Assembly: GCA_964431685.1 (NCBI GenBank)
Contig: CAYSLA010000147.1
Location: 1-8,681 of the forward strand
DNA from: CAYSLA01 sp964431685
GTDB taxonomy: Bacteria > Armatimonadota > UBA5829
Direction of reading: 5' to 3'
DNA: 8,681 bases
Within the stretch, counting starts at the first letter, position 1. Every line of letters begins with the position of its first letter. A program made the translations under genes and the position numbers. Under the pieces are notes generated by a model that ran no database searches, was not told the DNA's origin, and saw only the letters and a program-made list of their open reading frames with translations. This document shows, one piece after another, positions 7,529 through 8,681 of this stretch.

Positions 7529-7760
7529 CACCGCCACAACATACCGCGCCTGCGGAGAACGGTCGTTCTGGGAATTGCATCCATCTGTAAATCAGGATTA
7601 CCTGACAAAGACCGTTGTATCTCCATCTTGGTTGCCAGGGTGTGTGAATTGATTCCACTTCCTCCCAATAAGTCGGGTCCAGCCGTTCGTCTTGTCCAAC
7701 ATGGTATTTTCATTATGTGCCCCCCTCTGCTTGTCTATTCTTGTGATACGGAGAGACAAA

Positions 7761-7794
7761 GGGCTGGCAGTCTCAGATACTGTCACCCTTTTTT
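7761..7794 (+). terminator. Rho-independent terminator
   Basis: GGG-C-TGGCAG (7761-7770, with C7764 bulged) pairs with CTGTCA-CCC (7780-7788) around a 9-nt loop, giving nine pairs including one G-U. Six T follow directly (7789-7794). Placed about 400 nt after the deacetylase stop, it would end transcripts leaving the operon and the transposase relic. It lies 44 nt upstream of the group II intron. Confidence 0.65.
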
Positions 7795-7824
7795 ATTGGG
7801 AGTGTTATTGGCTCAAACTCGCTA

Positions 7825-7837
7825 CACTTTATCAAAT
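7825..7837 (+). other. IBS2 and IBS1 of the group II intron (5' exon end)
   Basis: IBS2 is CACTTT (7825-7830) and IBS1 is TCAAAT (7832-7837), separated by A7831 and abutting the intron. They are exact complements of EBS2 AAAGTG and EBS1 ATTTGA in domain I. This fixes the 5' splice site after 7837. Confidence 0.8.
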
Positions 7838-7979
7838 GTGCGCCAAGCAAAGCTGGTGCAAGCAAGCTGGATAATCCAGCCTGGCCAAAGCCTAACCAGC
7901 AGGCCAGAACAGAACTCTGCGCATAGGGAGGCAACGAACTATGTGGGGCCAAAGGGAAGGCAGATTATCGACCATAACG

Positions 7980-7985
7980 AAAGTG
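7980..7985 (+). other. EBS2 of the group II intron
   Basis: AAAGTG is exactly complementary to IBS2. It sits in a loop flanked by ACC (7971-7973) and GGT (7988-7990), 48 nt upstream of EBS1, which is the expected order in domain I. Confidence 0.7.
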
Positions 7986-8032
7986 AAGGTATTGAGCCCC
8001 GAAATAAGTGATATTGCATTGGGCGAGGGGGT

Positions 8033-8038
8033 ATTTGA
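8033..8038 (+). other. EBS1 of the group II intron
   Basis: ATTTGA is exactly complementary to IBS1. It is exposed in a hairpin loop closed by GAG (8025-8027) with CTC (8039-8041). The preceding T8032 could pair with A8577, the first base of the 3' exon (delta-delta' type contact). Confidence 0.75.
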
Positions 8039-8218
8039 CTCTGAAGCCAGTACTGCTGCACGCGTTAAAGGTGAGTGTGTCAGTGGCGTGCCGGGGTCTG
8101 AGTCCATGGTAGGTAATCGAATTGTTTGCATCGGAACTTGGGAGAGCCATATCGCTCCCAAATTAGAAGCTTCCAACAAGCTGAAGAAGCAAGGCGGAAG
8201 TATGGCGATATGGCAGTC

Positions 8219-8425
8219 GGACTAACTCATAGTAGAGATGTAGATGGGGCAATGCCCATCGAGTCCCGAGAGCTTGGGACACTCGAAGGGGTTAGCAGTA
8301 GAACGTAGAGGGATGAGTCGCGTATGCCATACACTGAGATGGATAACATAACTCTGGCAAAATTAGCCCTCATAGCTCAACAGGCACTTATACACTTTGT
8401 TGTCTGTTGAGTGAGTTTTACTGAA
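8219..8425 (+). ncRNA. Group II intron domain IV, reduced
   Basis: Approximate domain IV. CTAAC (8222-8226) can pair with GTTAG (8291-8295), enclosing hairpin GATGGG/CCCATC (8243-8248 with 8255-8260) and hairpin GTCCC/GGGAC (8263-8267 with 8276-8280, extended by CGA/TCG). Such a subdomain just before the reading frame is where the intron-encoded maturase binds in mobile group II introns (domain IVA). After it only ~130 nt remain, holding a short putative reverse-transcriptase start instead of a full gene. Domain boundaries are estimated. Confidence 0.55.
8324..8410 (+). pseudogene. Putative N-terminal remnant of the intron-encoded reverse transcriptase
   Basis: Within domain IV an ATG frame reads MPYTEMDNITLAKLALIAQQ followed by ALIHFVVC and TGA (28 codons). 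Group II reverse transcriptases often begin with a short Met-acidic, Leu/Ala-rich helix of this kind before the fingers motifs, and the position just after the IVA-like hairpins is where the gene should start. All reverse-transcriptase, maturase and HNH motifs are missing. The frame ends 15 nt before domain V, as expected after an internal deletion. The similarity is short and judged from memory. Confidence 0.35.
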
Positions 8426-8458
8426 GAGCCGGATGAGGGAAATCTTCACGTCCGGTTC
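8426..8458 (+). ncRNA. Group II intron domain V (catalytic hairpin)
   Basis: A 33-nt hairpin. The lower stem is GAGCCGGA (8426-8433) with TCCGGTTC (8451-8458); the CG bulge is 8449-8450; the upper stem is TGAGG (8434-8438) with CTTCA (8444-8448); the loop is GAAAT. The catalytic AGC triad is 8427-8429. The pattern closely follows domain V of Ll.LtrB and related bacterial introns; the usual length is 34 nt. Confidence 0.88.
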
Positions 8459-8461
8459 TGT

Positions 8462-8573
8462 GAGGGGCGTGAAGCTCTCTTACATGGCAGAATATTGTGG
8501 CACTCCTCAATCGAAAGAGAGGAGCAACAGAGAATACAAAGTATGCCTAAATGAGAGGGCTTCACGTCTACTC
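8462..8573 (+). ncRNA. Group II intron domain VI with branch point and enlarged apical insert
   Basis: A 3-nt linker follows domain V. GAG (8462-8464) pairs with CTC (8571-8573), A8570 is bulged as branch point, and GGG (8465-8467) pairs with TCT (8567-8569). A 15-bp run follows between 8468-8482 and 8552-8566 (CGTGAAGCTCTCTTA with TGAGAGGGCTTCACG, including G-U pairs). GAC (8574-8576) is the unpaired 3' tail. The apical part (8483-8551, 69 nt) is much larger than usual and carries its own CTCCTC/GAGGAG hairpin. Confidence 0.82.
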
Positions 8574-8576
8574 GAC

Positions 8577-8681
8577 AGTTACAGTGTCACAGTTTCCAAG
8601 TTTTGAGGAAATTGAGATAAGATTAGTAGTGAAAAACAGTTACAACAACTGGCCAAGAAGCAAGCAAACGCCGAAAAGGGC
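8577..8681 (+). repeat. 3' exon of the group II intron; repeat copy B (runs off the window)
   Basis: Together with 7827-7837 this is the occupied counterpart of copy A (1630-1745), in the same orientation. Shared blocks include GTCACAGTTT and AACTGGCCAAGAA. A frame after TGA at 8613-8615 reads DKISSEKQLQQLAKKQANAEKG to the window end; it parallels QLAKNQANSKNG in copy A. No family was recognised, and what lies beyond the window decides whether this is a live gene or debris. Confidence 0.6.

Larger units (their letters stand above)
7529..7837 (+). other. Gene-poor spacer with the 5' exon of the group II intron
   Basis: No convincing gene is seen. A small ATG frame (7692 onward) reads through the terminator and into the exon and shows no family. 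The stretch contains the intrinsic terminator at 7761-7794 and ends with the IBS2 and IBS1 sequences of the intron. The last part (7827-7837) matches repeat copy A; further upstream that similarity fades. Confidence 0.5.
7838..8576 (+). mobile_element. Group II intron lacking its reverse-transcriptase gene (739 nt)
   Basis: A self-splicing retroelement ribozyme. The 5' end GTGCGCC (7838-7844) fits the group II consensus GUGYG. The 3' end ...CTCGAC (8571-8576) fits the AY ending, with the branch A seven nucleotides from the end. Domain V and domain VI are explicit (listed separately). Domain I contains EBS2 (7980-7985) and EBS1 (8033-8038), each perfectly complementary over 6 nt to the two IBS elements abutting the 5' end. 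Strong internal hairpins include GCTGGA/TCCAGC near 7870, CTGGCC/GGCCAG near 7880-7910, and TTGGGAG/CTCCCAA (8138-8144 with 8155-8161). No intact intron-encoded protein is present: only ~230 nt separate the end of the domain I-III region from domain V, against about 1.5-2 kb in introns carrying the full gene. It would therefore depend on a maturase from another intron. The subclass is not assigned. Confidence 0.88.

Noticed and set aside
7692..7874. ATG frame reading MSNMVFSLCAPLCLSILVI through the terminator into the intron
   Set aside because: The frame crosses an intrinsic terminator and the 5' splice site, and has no family similarity. Only its last exon codons resemble copy A, and those are better explained as a repeat.
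7941..8225. 94-codon ATG frame on the plus strand
   Set aside because: It lies wholly inside domains I-III of the group II intron and spans EBS2 and EBS1. The sequence is explained by ribozyme structure, and the translation shows no protein family.
1..8681. CRISPR arrays, tRNA or rRNA genes
   Set aside because: No regularly spaced repeats, tRNA cloverleaf landmarks or rRNA signatures were seen on either strand by reading.

Overview
The window looks like chromosomal DNA of a bacterium that degrades polysaccharides, most plausibly a member of the Planctomycetota (Phycisphaerae-like). This assignment is inference. It rests on the HU-type protein with a GINPFTGEE tip and a Lys/Ala-rich N-terminus, the large secreted LacZ-type enzyme with extra C-terminal sugar-binding modules, and an integrase-type transposase relic with an ERLGGLL...YHR.AA ending. 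Both window ends are cut.

Layout. (i) 1-825, +: the 3' part of a large glycoside-hydrolase-like gene. (ii) 1003-1335, -: an HU-family DNA-binding protein with a good ribosome binding site and a sigma70-like promoter. (iii) 1452-1990: an AT-richer spacer without a convincing gene, holding a diverged sequence (copy A, about 1620-1745). (iv) 1991-7364, +: a two-gene operon, a secreted LacZ-type GH2 beta-galactosidase (1288 aa) followed 22 nt later by a secreted polysaccharide-deacetylase-fold protein (494 aa). The pair probably acts on an outer-membrane or periplasmic glycan. (v) 7367-7528: the C-terminal stub of an integrase-core transposase, right behind the deacetylase stop. (vi) 7761-7794: an intrinsic terminator. 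(vii) 7838-8576: a compact group II intron of 739 nt with no reverse-transcriptase gene. (viii) 8577-8681: its 3' exon, running out of the window.

The main discovery is the group II intron. It has a GTGCG 5' end, a near-canonical domain V (8426-8458), and a domain VI (8462-8573) with a bulged branch-point A at 8570 and an ...AC 3' end. Two perfect 6-bp exon-binding pairings (EBS1-IBS1 and EBS2-IBS2) fix the 5' splice site. Only a short putative N-terminal reverse-transcriptase remnant is seen in domain IV, so the intron would need a maturase supplied from elsewhere. Joining the two exons restores a sequence that resembles copy A at 1620-1745. Copy A is therefore an intron-free relative of the insertion site inside the same window. 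The two copies lie in the same orientation on either side of the beta-galactosidase/deacetylase operon.
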